Assembly (NCBI GenBank): GCA_019638385.1 | Contig: JAHBTW010000006.1 | Location: forward strand, 223,565-287,564 | Length of the DNA stretch: 64,000 nt | Direction of reading: 5' to 3' | Source: Saprospiraceae bacterium | Lineage (GTDB): Bacteria; Bacteroidota; Bacteroidia; Chitinophagales; Saprospiraceae | Notes under the pieces: generated by a model | Databases searched by the model: none | The model's input: only the letters and a program-made list of their open reading frames with translations | Told to the model about the DNA's origin: nothing | Shown here: piece after piece, positions 1 through 8,702 of the stretch | How the letters are laid out: each line of letters begins with the position of its first letter | Position numbering within the stretch: the first letter of the stretch is position 1 | Translations under genes and position numbers: made by a program

Positions 1-276
1 GTCAATATGCTCTGCGCTGAAGTGTACGCCTTCATTGGCGAAAGCCTGCAACATCTTGTTGTGGGCAGGCCAGAAAGTATCCTCCGGAAAAGCTGCCGTG
101 CCGAGGCCGTCCTGATTGGTGACGATGACCAACTCATAGTCCAACTCGATAAAAATGCGCGGCAACCAGGAAAAAACGCCGGGGTAAAATTCTAATTTTT
201 CCAAACTGTCTAATTGGTAGTCGGCGGGTTCCAGTACCAATGTACCGTCGCGATCTATGAAGAGGACTTTTTTCAT
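1..276 (-). CDS. hisB: Histidinol-phosphatase / imidazoleglycerol-phosphate dehydratase, N-terminal part
   Basis: Partial gene running off the left edge; 92 codons are visible. It begins with the HAD-phosphatase motif FIDRDGTL at about residues 6-13, with the two catalytic aspartates, and continues with VTNQDGLGT at about residues 59-67, which is HAD motif II. This is the histidinol-phosphate phosphatase half, which in Bacteroidota is normally fused to the IGP dehydratase; the fusion cannot be confirmed because the rest lies outside. The ATG overlaps the hisC stop codon (ATGA at 273-276), indicating translational coupling to hisC. Function: dephosphorylates histidinol phosphate in histidine biosynthesis in the cytoplasm. 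Confidence 0.93.
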   Translation of the reverse strand, partial: MKKVLFIDRDGTLVLEPADYQLDSLEKLEFYPGVFSWLPRIFIELDYELVIVTNQDGLGTAAFPEDTFWPAHNKMLQAFANEGVHFSAEHID

Positions 277-1316
277 GCAGTAGCGTATTGTTTCAAAACG
301 TCGAGCAGTTGTCGGTTTTCTTCGGGGGTGCCCACGGTGATGCGCAAGCAACCCTCGCACAGGATCACGGAAGAGCGATTGCGCACGATGATCCCGGCGG
401 ATACCAAATGCCGGTAGAGGTCATTTGGTTCAGCCGTTTTTACCAAAATGAAATTGGCGTCGGAGGGAAACACCTGCTCCACCATCGGCAACAAGGGCAG
501 GGCTTGTTCCAATATTGCGCGCTCTGCGAGGATGGTTGCTAATTGGCGGTGGAAAAGCTCCGGTTCTCGCAGGGCCTCCATCGCGGCATTTTGTGTGAGT
601 TGGTTGACGTTATAGGGCGGTTTTACCTTGTTGAACCATTCGATGAGCGGCGCCTGCGCGAAGGCCATGCCGAGCCGAATGCCCGCCAGCCCCCAAGCCT
701 TGGAGAAGGTTTGCAGCACCACCAAGTTTTCATATTCATCTATCAGGGGCAGCGCGCCCGGCCGGGAAGAAAAATCGCCGTAGGCTTCATCCACCACAAC
801 GATGCCGGGGAATCCGCGCAGGAGCGCTTGCAGCAGGGCCGTATCGAACGCGTTCCCGGTGGGGTTGTTGGGACTGCAAACAAACAGCAGTTTGGATCGC
901 CCATCACTCGCGGCGAGGATGGCCTCCACATCGGGTTGAAAGCCGGCCGTGAGCGGAATTTGCACTACCTCCACCCCGCAAATGCCGGCGCACACCTCGT
1001 ACATGCCGTATGTGGGCGGCAGAGTGATGATGCGGTCGAGGCCCGGTTCGCAAAATAGACGCACCAACAGGTCAATGGCCTCGTCGCTGCCGTTGCCGAG
1101 AAAAATTTGTTCGGGCTGTATGCCGCGCAATGCCGCTATGCGCGCTTTGAGCGGGCGTTGCAGCGGATCGGGGTAGCGGTTCAATCCGTTATCGAACGGA
1201 TTTTCATTGGCATCCAGAAAAATGCGGGCAGCGCCTTTGAACTCGCTGCGGGCCGAGGAATACGGCCGGAGCCGGCGGATGTTGTCGCGGAGGAGATTTT
1301 CGGCAAAGGCGGGCAT
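273..1316 (-). CDS. hisC: Histidinol-phosphate aminotransferase
   Basis: PLP-dependent fold-type I aminotransferase of 347 aa, the usual HisC length. It converts imidazole-acetol phosphate to histidinol phosphate. Visible signatures are LDANENPF near the N-terminus, the phosphate/PLP segment [26 protein letters not shown], and the Schiff-base lysine region [14 protein letters not shown]. The frame stays open upstream to 1472, but that extension has no family similarity; the start at 1316 (MPAFAENLL) fits the usual N-terminus. It overlaps hisB by 4 nt downstream. It is preceded on its own strand by unrelated accessory genes rather than by hisD, so it begins a detached hisCB unit. No clear promoter was found in the 130 bp upstream. 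Confidence 0.96.
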   Translation of the reverse strand: MPAFAENLLRDNIRRLRPYSSARSEFKGAARIFLDANENPFDNGLNRYPDPLQRPLKARIAALRGIQPEQIFLGNGSDEAIDLLVRLFCEPGLDRIITLPPTYGMYEVCAGICGVEVVQIPLTAGFQPDVEAILAASDGRSKLLFVCSPNNPTGNAFDTALLQALLRGFPGIVVVDEAYGDFSSRPGALPLIDEYENLVVLQTFSKAWGLAGIRLGMAFAQAPLIEWFNKVKPPYNVNQLTQNAAMEALREPELFHRQLATILAERAILEQALPLLPMVEQVFPSDANFILVKTAEPNDLYRHLVSAGIIVRNRSSVILCEGCLRITVGTPEENRQLLDVLKQYATA

Positions 1317-1445
1317 AGCCGGTTCTTCTTTGCGTGGAAGAACGCAGCGTTGGAATGGATGGTTCAAATGCCGAAGCGGGGATGGGCGCAGAGCGATAGC
1401 AGTATTGAACTTTAGCCCCTGTTTAGCATAGCAGCGGCAAGATTG

Positions 1446-2640
1446 ATGGTGGAGCAGTTTCGTAACAACCAAGGCATCGGCCTCCCAGTTACCGTATTAA
1501 TGCTCACCATAAGCCCATACTGTTTCGATGAGCCGGAAAGTTTTGATGAGTGCGCGCTTTGGAGTATGTTAATTTGGGTCAATCAACAGGCAAACCTAAG
1601 CCCCGAGGAATATAATGACTTAACTGTGAATACTCAAAAGCTCGAAGATGCTGTGGCATTTCTTTTGCACCTTGAAGCATCAGGGTTTACAAATGGAGAA
1701 ATGGAAAGCCTGATGGATCGGTGGTTTGAGAATTATGGGGCATGGGATGGCTTAACCGAGGATGAAGAGGGCGTAATCTGCTGTAATCCGCCTATTGTCA
1801 TAAATAATGGCATTACACTGGCAGATTGGACAACTCCCGCAAGCCCGGTAACAACCTCTGAATTAACTAAAGTCGGCTTCAGCGTAGGAGTTTATCCTGA
1901 TAATTTTGACGATCCAAATGATGACCCGGAAGATATACGTTCAGGAACTAATGGCGATGACAGAGGGATTTATTTGGATATAAAGCCTGCCGTCACTTCT
2001 TCGTCGGGCAATATCTTAGTACCGGCAAGACCTTATACCGACTCAGAGTTATTTGATTTCATGCCCCCTCTGTTCTGGGCTACTACTCATTGTGATAACC
2101 GTTCCATTGCTTTTCTGTTTAAGGAGGAATTTCGGAATAATACGCAAAGGGGGAAATTCTTTTATCATCGGCCATTAAGCGATAAAGTCGCAGCTCACCC
2201 GGTAATGAAAAATTATATGAAGTCTTTTGGTAAACAGCTTAACGAAAGGCTCTCTATAAGTAACGGACAAATGACTAGCCAATTAATTAATATGGGGACG
2301 GAACGCCCGGCATTTAATAAAAACTGTTCTAATCAAAATACTTGGTATGATCGGCTGCATGGCTACCAAATACTTATCAATGACACGCAAGCGGTAGATA
2401 TCTTTCTCATTCCGGGTAGCTACACTTATACACCCAGTACAAAAGTGTGGAAAGGTAGATTTTTATTTGTTGTAACCGACCATTTTGGATTTAGACAAAA
2501 AAGATACTGTTAATTATCAATGGTATCCTTTGGGCGAGGGTTTCTCTGCATGGTGGCGCTTGCAACACACTCGTGGATATAAGCCATTCCGCACAAGAAT
2601 ATTGATTGCCACAGATATTAAAGGCACTTTATTAAACTAA
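1446..2640 (+). pseudogene. DUF3289-type protein disrupted by a +1 frameshift
   Basis: The first frame runs from ATG 1446 (or TTG 1443) to a stop at 2511-2513. From about 2480 a second frame stays open to a stop at 2638-2640. Joining the frames by dropping one T in the TTT at about 2491-2493 restores the segment DHFGLDKKDTVNYQW, followed by GFSAWWRLQHTRGYKPF. Together with the upstream YQILINDTQAVDIFL, this matches the C-terminal pattern I know for DUF3289 (HDTWAV, DHFGLD, FRxWFxLQH, YKPF). The intact product would be about 398 aa with no signal peptide. Base composition is clearly more AT-rich than the flanking his and S46 genes, suggesting transfer. DUF3289 proteins are found near secretion/toxin loci in Proteobacteria; function here is unknown. 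A sequencing error could also explain the frameshift. Confidence 0.6.
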
Positions 2641-2713
2641 ATGCAGTATTTTCGGGAAGGACGGTACTTTTTTGTTCTACCCGATTTTTTGTAGCAAAAA
2701 ATTTAGACCAGCC

Positions 2714-3199
2714 ATGAAACGAGAATTTCAATCATTAATACAGTTTACCTTGCTAAGGATGTTCACAATAGTATTTATACTATCTTCTTGTAAATCTGAG
2801 GATACAAAGCCATTACGCATTCATCCGCTTTCTCAATTAAACCGCACATACGAAACGGAGGCAGATGACTACATTCATCGTTCAAAAATTGAGTTTTATT
2901 TAGTTGATGGAATCCAAGACACTGCGGAACAAGAGGCCAAAATTGACAGTTTTGTTTGCGTAAATTTAACTTCGGATTATGCTAATTTTGATACTTATAG
3001 GATATACTTTTACAAAAAATCAAAAAACACAAATTTTGAAGCCATAGCTGCTGATTCTCGTAGATGGGAAAGAGACTCTGAGGCTAATGACAGAATCTAT
3101 GACTATCACTGGATGAACGGTAAATTATTGAGTATTACAAAATGGAGTAAAGGTATTCAGATAGAATACAGATACAAACTATTGTGCTCGCCAAATTGA
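2714..3199 (+). CDS. Small AT-rich lipoprotein, unknown function
   Basis: 161 aa. The start at 2714 gives a basic N-terminus, a hydrophobic stretch and a lipobox-like FILSSC around residue 25, with mature protein beginning CKSEDTK, so it is probably a lipoprotein. A second possible start is ATG 2759 (MFTIVFILSSC). The rest is polar and rich in Tyr, Asp and Lys; I recognise no family. The gene is much more AT-rich than the genome average and lies 73 bp downstream of the DUF3289 remnant, so the two probably arrived together. An immunity-type partner is possible, but only position supports that. Confidence 0.5.
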   Translation: MKREFQSLIQFTLLRMFTIVFILSSCKSEDTKPLRIHPLSQLNRTYETEADDYIHRSKIEFYLVDGIQDTAEQEAKIDSFVCVNLTSDYANFDTYRIYFYKKSKNTNFEAIAADSRRWERDSEANDRIYDYHWMNGKLLSITKWSKGIQIEYRYKLLCSPN

Positions 3200-3479
3200 T
3201 AATAATGAAATCTGGTGTATTCAAGCTCGGCTGCGGGAAGAAGTGTATACCGACGAGTGGGTACATCGCATTTTTTTGCCGTTAACGGCATATCTCGGCA
3301 GGGTGCGAATCAACAGGGAAGGCGGATCATGGAAAATGGAATTCAATGAACACTGGCAGACCTGGGTGCCCTTTATAGTGGAAGGAAGTCGTAAACTTCA
3401 CCTCACCAACATGTTGTACGCCAAAACCCTGAATCCGATCAATGAGCTGTATGCGTACCTCGGCGATGCGATCATGTGA
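3165..3479 (+). pseudogene. 5'-truncated remnant of a hypothetical gene
   Basis: Open reading frame entered after a stop at 3162-3164 with no ATG; a GTG at 3243 gives 78 aa. The readable product includes EVYTDEWVHRIFLPLTAYLG and ends in INELYAYLGDAIM. From about 3215 onward the composition returns to the genome's normal GC, whereas the preceding 1.8 kb is AT-rich. This fits a native gene cut by the accessory insertion. No family recognised. If the GTG is a real start it could be a small intact gene, but no ribosome-binding site is visible. Confidence 0.4.
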
Positions 3480-3606
3480 CGTTAGTATTTTCCTGAAAAG
3501 ATAGGAATTGCGGTAGCAAATGGAGGATTGTTTTAGGCTCTCCCTGATTCAAACTACTGCTCCCGCAAAAGAAGGCAGTTGTCGTCCCGGCAAACACCGG
3601 CGCCAG

Positions 3607-3638
3607 GCGAGGAAGTCACTTCGAAGTGACTTCCTCGC
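3607..3638. repeat. Perfect 32-bp palindrome
   Basis: GCGAGGAAGTCACTTC is followed immediately by its exact reverse complement, with no loop. A further 4-bp arm (CCAG at 3603-3606, CTGG at 3641-3644) pairs after a 2-nt bulge. It sits 39 bp beyond the stop codon of the S46 peptidase (minus strand), so it may act as a transcription terminator or be a member of a dispersed palindromic repeat family. There is no T-run next to it. Confidence 0.7.
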
Positions 3639-3676
3639 GTCTGGAGGCTAAGCAACCCGCTTTGCCCGAATAGACC

Positions 3677-5866
3677 CTAACGCTTTTTCTTCTTCGCTTT
3701 GCCGGGCGCGGCTGTCACTAAATTCATCTCTTTTACCAAGTGACCGGCGCCGCCGAACTTGTCTATTACAAACAAGATGTAGCGCACATCCACGATGATG
3801 GCGCGGTTGATTTCCTCTCCGTAGTAGTAGTCGCTGATAACGCCTTCCCATGCGCCGTCGAAGAGCAGGCCGGTCAAATTGCCGTAGGCGTCGAAGGTGG
3901 GGCTGCCCGAATTGCCGCCGGTGGTATGGCTGGTACTGATGTGGCATACCGGCATACGGCCGTTTTCGGCATAAGGGCCGTAGTCTTTGGCGGCATAGAG
4001 GTCGCGCAGTTTTTGAGGCACGTCAAACTCGTAATCGCCCGGTTTGTACTTTTCCATTACGCCGGAGAGGTAAGTGACCGGCTCGTATCGAACGGCATCT
4101 CTGGGCGCGTAGCTTTTCACCTTGCCGTAGGATACCCGAAGCGTGCTGTTGGCATCGGGCGCCATTTTCCGTTCCGGGAAAACCTCCAACAGCGCCTGCA
4201 TGTAGCGGCGTTGCAGGGGGGCGATTTTCTCCTGAAGTTCGGAAGCGGGCCGGAGCAGATGCGTTACGCCGGCATCATTGATCGCTTTGTAGAGCAGATA
4301 CGCCGGGTCGTTGCGCAGTGCTTTGAGCGCGTCCTCCCAGTTGTTTTCCAACAGCGCAACCGTTTTGTCGGGGTCGCTCAGCCGGGTTGTGGCATAGATG
4401 GTTGCTGTGAGGGCAGCAGCAGATCCGCCGTGCTTTTGATAATAGTCTTTGGCATACCCGGCCTGCGCCGCTTCGGGTACGTTGTCAAAATAAACGCCGA
4501 TAAGATACTCAAAGAGTTGGCGGTCAATTTCGACGCGGTAGTTTTTATAAAAGTTGTTGAGCGCTCCGACAATCTGTTCCAAACGGGCCTTAGATGCCTC
4601 TAAGCCCTGCGTGTCGTATAGTCGGCCGGCTTGGTCCAGAATACCTGCTACGCGGAAAATTTCTATTTGGCGGGTGCTTTCGTTGAAATGATCGCGGGCG
4701 GCCGCCAAAGGCGTAAGCTCCCTGTATAAGTCTCCCATTTCCGGAAGGAGATTGCCGTAGGCGGCATTCCATTTCGGATTAGCCGATACGCGGCGCTGAA
4801 ACTCCGCCTCGGTGCGGCGCTTTTCCTCCAGGCCGCCGGTGCGACGAAGACCCTGCGTTTCGCCGATCCACTTTTTCCAGGCATTCGACACGCCGGATTG
4901 CTTGGAAGTGTATTGCAGTTTTACGGCTGCATCGGCGCGCATGGCCTTGCCCATGATGTCGAGAATTTGATCCCGGATGCCCACCCGGATGGGGTTGAGC
5001 ATTTCCACCTGCATTTCTACTGCGGCGGCGGGCAGGTAGAGGCTCGTGCGGCCGGGAAAGCCGTAAGTGAGCGAGAAGTCGCCTTCTTTGATGCCGCCGA
5101 GTGAGATGGGCAGCACATATTTGGGCCGGTAGGGCACATTGTCGGGCGAGTAAGCGGCCGGTTGGTTGTCTTTGTTGGCATAGATGCGAAACACAGAGAA
5201 GTCGCCGGTATGACGGGGCCAAATCCAGTTGTCGGTGTCATGGCCGAAGTTGCCGATGGATTCGGGTGGAGCGCCCACGAAGCGAATGTCGTTGAACGTT
5301 TCCGTAATGAAGAGGTAAAACTGATTGCCTTCGTAGAAGGGGCGCACCTGAGCGTTTTGGTAGCTTTCTTTTGAAGCGTTTTGGCGGAGGGCTTCCACGT
5401 TTTTATCAATTTGCGATTGCCGTTCGCGCTCGTTCATAGCGTCCGTTACGCCTTCCAGCGCCGCTTTTGTCACCTCTTCGATGCGCACGATGAAGGTGAC
5501 AAACAGCCCGGCGCTCGGCAATTCCGAAGCGAGATCGGGCGCCCAAAAGCCGTCTTGCAAAAAGTTTTTTTCCGGTGTAGAAAGCGCCTGAATGCGGCCG
5601 TGCCCGCAGTGGTGATTGGTGAGCAACAGCCCCTGGTTCGACACGATGCCGCCCGTGCAGCCGCCGCCGAAACTGACCACCGCATCCTTGAGGCTGCCGC
5701 GGTTGATGCTGTAAATGTCTTCCGCCGACATTTTCATACCCATCTGTTTCATTTGCGCCTCGTTGAGCTGTTTCAACAGCAAAGGGAGCCACATGCCCTC
5801 ATCGGCATGCAGGGTAGCGCCGCAGAGTATAAACAAGGCGACTGCCACGATAAACTTTCTAAACAT
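3677..5866 (-). CDS. S46 family dipeptidyl-peptidase, DPP7-type specificity
   Basis: 729 aa, the family's usual length (about 700-720). Signal peptide MFRKFIVAVALFILCGATLHA, so periplasmic. The serine-peptidase triad is visible: TNHHCGH (His86), RHTGDFSVFRIY (Asp222) and GNSGSP (Ser653). In the characterised DPP7/DPP11 pair the residue 18 positions after the catalytic Ser sets specificity: Gly in DPP7 (hydrophobic P1), Arg in DPP11 (acidic P1). Here it is Gly671 (FDGAWEG), so release of dipeptides with hydrophobic P1 residues is predicted. The C-terminus is strongly basic (GKAKKKKR). It is a single gene, 41 bp downstream of the acyltransferase on the same strand. Confidence 0.93.
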   Translation of the reverse strand: MFRKFIVAVALFILCGATLHADEGMWLPLLLKQLNEAQMKQMGMKMSAEDIYSINRGSLKDAVVSFGGGCTGGIVSNQGLLLTNHHCGHGRIQALSTPEKNFLQDGFWAPDLASELPSAGLFVTFIVRIEEVTKAALEGVTDAMNERERQSQIDKNVEALRQNASKESYQNAQVRPFYEGNQFYLFITETFNDIRFVGAPPESIGNFGHDTDNWIWPRHTGDFSVFRIYANKDNQPAAYSPDNVPYRPKYVLPISLGGIKEGDFSLTYGFPGRTSLYLPAAAVEMQVEMLNPIRVGIRDQILDIMGKAMRADAAVKLQYTSKQSGVSNAWKKWIGETQGLRRTGGLEEKRRTEAEFQRRVSANPKWNAAYGNLLPEMGDLYRELTPLAAARDHFNESTRQIEIFRVAGILDQAGRLYDTQGLEASKARLEQIVGALNNFYKNYRVEIDRQLFEYLIGVYFDNVPEAAQAGYAKDYYQKHGGSAAALTATIYATTRLSDPDKTVALLENNWEDALKALRNDPAYLLYKAINDAGVTHLLRPASELQEKIAPLQRRYMQALLEVFPERKMAPDANSTLRVSYGKVKSYAPRDAVRYEPVTYLSGVMEKYKPGDYEFDVPQKLRDLYAAKDYGPYAENGRMPVCHISTSHTTGGNSGSPTFDAYGNLTGLLFDGAWEGVISDYYYGEEINRAIIVDVRYILFVIDKFGGAGHLVKEMNLVTAAPGKAKKKKR

Positions 5867-5907
5867 GATCCTGATAGTTGTTGTGTGAAAAAAGGTTACA
5901 AAAAAAA

Positions 5908-7050
5908 TTAAGCCGATAACGCCGCTGCCGCATTGATGACCGGATTGGCGTACATGGCCAGCAAATAGTGGCGGCCCGCCCCGTCGCGATCATCGGACAG
6001 CATTTGGACTTGAGCGTCAAAGTATTGTTCCTGCGTACGGAATTCTTCCGGGGAGTACAAGTGCTCGTATTGAGCCGTACCCGTCAGGATGTCGTGTGCA
6101 ATATAGTTGACCGGATAGAGCCGGTAATGGCGGTGAATGCTTCGGTCAATGATTTCAGCCGTCCATTCCAATTGTTGTTTTCGGTTGGTGGAGGTGTCTA
6201 AAATATTCAGTTCTTCATCTAAGGGTTTGTCGAAGTGGTAATGCAGCCGGCCTTTGTGGCCCCTAAGGCCGAGCAGGATGTGTTGCATGTCGTTTTGAAA
6301 AGACTTTTTGGCTTCGCCGGTTGTTTGTTTTTCCAAAAACTCCTCGGTTTTGAGCACTGCGCAGGGATTGTATTCGTAAGAGATGGCTACCGGTACGATG
6401 CGCAAGGCATGGAGATGTGTTTTTATATCCTCTTTTCCGCTCATGCTCAGCATGTTGAGCAGGCCGGGATGGGTTTGGTCGTTGCCGTCTTTAGTGCGCC
6501 CTTCGCGCTGGGCAATCCAAACCGAGTCTTCACCCTGGACGATGGAGCGGCGAATGTAGTGAGATAGCTGAAGAGAGTGTTCGTACAGTTCGCGGGGCGT
6601 GCCGCTTCGTTTCACGGCAAAACTCTTGTTGATGCGAAAGAGCAACTCCGCGATGCGATGCGCCATGAGGTTGTCGCCGATGGCGATGCGACTGGTGGGG
6701 AGGCCGTGTTCGTACAGGATATAGTTGAGAAATGCCGAATCGAGCACGATGTCGCGGTGGTTCGACATAAAAAGGTAGCGCTCCTGCGCATGGAGGTTTT
6801 CCAGACCGCTTGCCGTGCGTTGCGTGATACCGATTTCCTGGATAAAATTGAGGAACGGCACAATGATTGCCTTTTGAAAATCATACACATTGGCAACGCC
6901 GTCTTTCACCTGAAGAATGAGTTGGTTGAGCGCCGGCGGGAGAAAGGATTTCATGCCTTCCAGAAACGCCGGGTATCCGAATAACTCCTGAACAGCCTGC
7001 CTCAATTCAGCGTCTGTGTAAATGCTCAGTTCGGAATCGGTATGCTCCAT
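5908..7050 (-). CDS. 1-acyl-glycerol-3-phosphate / glycerol-3-phosphate acyltransferase (PlsB/PlsC superfamily)
   Basis: 380 aa. It shows the HX4D motif of the superfamily (SNHRDIVLDSAF, residues about 108-119) and the phosphate-binding EGR block (AQREGRTKDGN), followed by VPVAISYEYNPC. It is expected to acylate (lyso)phosphatidic acid or glycerol-3-phosphate at the inner membrane during phospholipid synthesis. There are no obvious membrane helices, so it is probably peripheral. The start at 7050 (MEHTDSELS) is preferred to the upstream in-frame ATG at 7089 because a promoter -7 box lies at 7078-7085. The exact acyl acceptor cannot be told from sequence. Confidence 0.88.
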   Translation of the reverse strand: MEHTDSELSIYTDAELRQAVQELFGYPAFLEGMKSFLPPALNQLILQVKDGVANVYDFQKAIIVPFLNFIQEIGITQRTASGLENLHAQERYLFMSNHRDIVLDSAFLNYILYEHGLPTSRIAIGDNLMAHRIAELLFRINKSFAVKRSGTPRELYEHSLQLSHYIRRSIVQGEDSVWIAQREGRTKDGNDQTHPGLLNMLSMSGKEDIKTHLHALRIVPVAISYEYNPCAVLKTEEFLEKQTTGEAKKSFQNDMQHILLGLRGHKGRLHYHFDKPLDEELNILDTSTNRKQQLEWTAEIIDRSIHRHYRLYPVNYIAHDILTGTAQYEHLYSPEEFRTQEQYFDAQVQMLSDDRDGAGRHYLLAMYANPVINAAAALSA

Positions 7051-7077
7051 CAAGGTGATTTTTGTTTGTTGATAAGG

Positions 7078-7085
7078 CAAAGATA
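7078..7085 (-). promoter_or_regulatory. Bacteroidota -7 box for the acyltransferase
   Basis: TATCTTTG on the minus strand matches the TAnnTTTG consensus, 28 bp before the chosen ATG. No clear -33 TTTG was found at 19-20 bp spacing. Confidence 0.45.
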
Positions 7086-7107
7086 ACAAATTGCGGGTTG
7101 GCCGGAT

Positions 7108-7138
7108 TTTGATGTTTGGCTCATATCCGGTATCTTTG
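7108..7138 (+). promoter_or_regulatory. Bacteroidota RpoD promoter
   Basis: TTTG at 7108-7111, a 19-bp spacer and TATCTTTG at 7131-7138 exactly fit the Bacteroidota -33/-7 consensus. It lies 92 bp before the secreted protein gene at 7230 and diverges from the acyltransferase promoter. Confidence 0.75.
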
Positions 7139-7229
7139 AAAACTTGCTGCGATTGCAGGCGTAACGTGCGGGTACATTTTCTCCATTAAGAACACATCTT
7201 CTCAATAACTGATAGAAAATTTACCGATC

Positions 7230-8180
7230 ATGAAAAATCTGCTTTTACTCCCAATCCTGCTGCTGTGTTTGTGCAGCTACAGCGAAGCCCAGCCCAACAA
7301 AAAAGTAGGGCCGGCGCTCAGCAATTTTTTGAACACCGAATTTATGGTCAAGTTTCGCGACCTGCGCATCAGCGCCGAGAGCGCGACTTTGCAGGTACAG
7401 TCCAACCCGACCGGTTTGGCGCAAGCCGATGTATTCCGCCTGCGCAGTGCCTACGATCAAACGGCGACCCGTTCCAACCAACTGCTAGAGAACGTCAAAC
7501 AGGATTTCCTCAATCCCAAGAAGCTGCAAACCATTGCCGAATTCCCGGAGATGTACTCCGACGGCTTGCGGTACAAATTGCAGGAGTTGTCCGATTTTCA
7601 CACTGCCAATTTCCAACAGGCGCTCGCCGATGCGGCCGTCAAAGGGTATGACGATGTGGACGGCGGCCCCATGCTGTTGCTGTTTCTCGAACTCATCAGC
7701 CTTACCAAGGGCCTCACCGGTTATTTCAGCGACATCCGCCGCGAATCGCGCATGTACTCCGAGTCGTACCTGCAGGAGCACTTGGTGCAGCCCTACCGCT
7801 GGCGCTACTGGGACGAACTGGCCGGCAGTTCTTCGCCGTATGAGCGGTTTGAAAAAAGTTCGGAAATGAATATGACCCGGCCCGGCGACGACCAACTCCA
7901 ACAACAAATACAGCGGCTCAATCAAACCATCAGCACCCTGCCGGCGAACCAACATCAGGGCAGCCCTCCGCCGGATGAGTTTTATATTCCCGAAGAAGCC
8001 CCGGCGCCGCAAGATTCGACGCTGAATTTCTACTATGATTCCTGGACGCCTTCTACGCAGCCCGCCGCCAAAGACAGCACCAAGGTAAATACTAAGTTGC
8101 CGCCTGGCGCCACAACACCGGCCAAGCCGAGCGATAAAAAGCAAGCGCCGCAAGACAAGAAGCCGGTGAAGAAAGATTGA
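7230..8180 (+). CDS. Secreted protein of unknown function, helical with Pro/Lys-rich tail
   Basis: 316 aa. Signal peptide MKNLLLLPILLLCLCSYSEA with probable cleavage before QPNKK. The central part (about 30-220) is Leu/Gln/Ala-rich and likely alpha-helical. The last 80 residues are Pro-, Thr- and Lys-rich (PPPDEFYIPEEAPAPQD, then repeated KPSDKKQAPQDKK), a disordered basic tail. No domain recognised and no T9SS sorting domain, so periplasmic or outer-membrane-associated location is inferred. It is monocistronic with its own promoter at 7108-7138 and a hairpin 18 bp after the stop. Confidence 0.8.
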   Translation: MKNLLLLPILLLCLCSYSEAQPNKKVGPALSNFLNTEFMVKFRDLRISAESATLQVQSNPTGLAQADVFRLRSAYDQTATRSNQLLENVKQDFLNPKKLQTIAEFPEMYSDGLRYKLQELSDFHTANFQQALADAAVKGYDDVDGGPMLLLFLELISLTKGLTGYFSDIRRESRMYSESYLQEHLVQPYRWRYWDELAGSSSPYERFEKSSEMNMTRPGDDQLQQQIQRLNQTISTLPANQHQGSPPPDEFYIPEEAPAPQDSTLNFYYDSWTPSTQPAAKDSTKVNTKLPPGATTPAKPSDKKQAPQDKKPVKKD

Positions 8181-8197
8181 GCCCGCGCACTTTATTG

Positions 8198-8218
8198 GGC
8201 AGACACGCTTTGTCTGCC
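8198..8218 (+). terminator. Hairpin after the 7230 gene
   Basis: GGCAGAC, a 7-nt loop, then GTCTGCC (perfect 7-bp stem), shortly after the stop codon. There is no T-run, so termination is possible but unproven. Confidence 0.4.
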
Positions 8219-8224
8219 GGCAAG

Positions 8225-8627
8225 CTACGGCTTATACACATCTTGGTTTCCCGCCGGAGGAGGGGAATTATGACTGTGTGGCCTCCTTCTGTCTGTTAGG
8301 GTGACACGCCTGCCTGCCGGCAAGGCAGGGAGTCACACGGAGTAAATCAGAGTTTCACGGAGAGAAAAACCACATTACCGGGCGTTTTAAATTTTACCAT
8401 ATAGGCACATAGGTTACATAGGTTTTAAAAATTTGAAAATGTACTCTATGTATCTATGTGGTTAAAAATATCCAACAGTACTCCGTGATACTCCCTGCCT
8501 TGCCGGCCCGCCTACCGGAGGTCAGGCAGGGAAAGCGTGATGCAAAAGAGTTCACGGGCCTGTCGTCGGATGCTTTGCATCCTTCCGGCAGTTTACTCAC
8601 CGCTACATACTTGTGTATAAAGCGTAG
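8225..8627. mobile_element. Non-coding element with terminal inverted repeats, copy 1 (MITE-like)
   Basis: 403-bp element. The left end CTACGGCTTATACACA and the right end, read on the opposite strand, CTACGCTTTATACACA, are near-identical terminal inverted repeats. Copy 2 at 11521-11799 has the same ends and shares internal blocks: CATCTTGGTT, GAATTATGACT(G/T)TGTGGCC, TGACAC, the short alternating CACGGAG / CTCCGTGA motifs, AAAAGAGTTCA, and a CCTCCGGCAGTT-like block. No convincing coding frame and no transposase. Internal sequence is AT-rich in the centre (8380-8470). Structure fits a miniature element mobilised in trans. No target-site duplication was verified. Confidence 0.55.
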
Positions 8628-8702
8628 TAGCTCTCCACTGCGAGGCCGTATGGCGGAACTCCATTCCACCCCCGAGGCATGTTCGGTAGTATGGGCAGCG
8701 CT

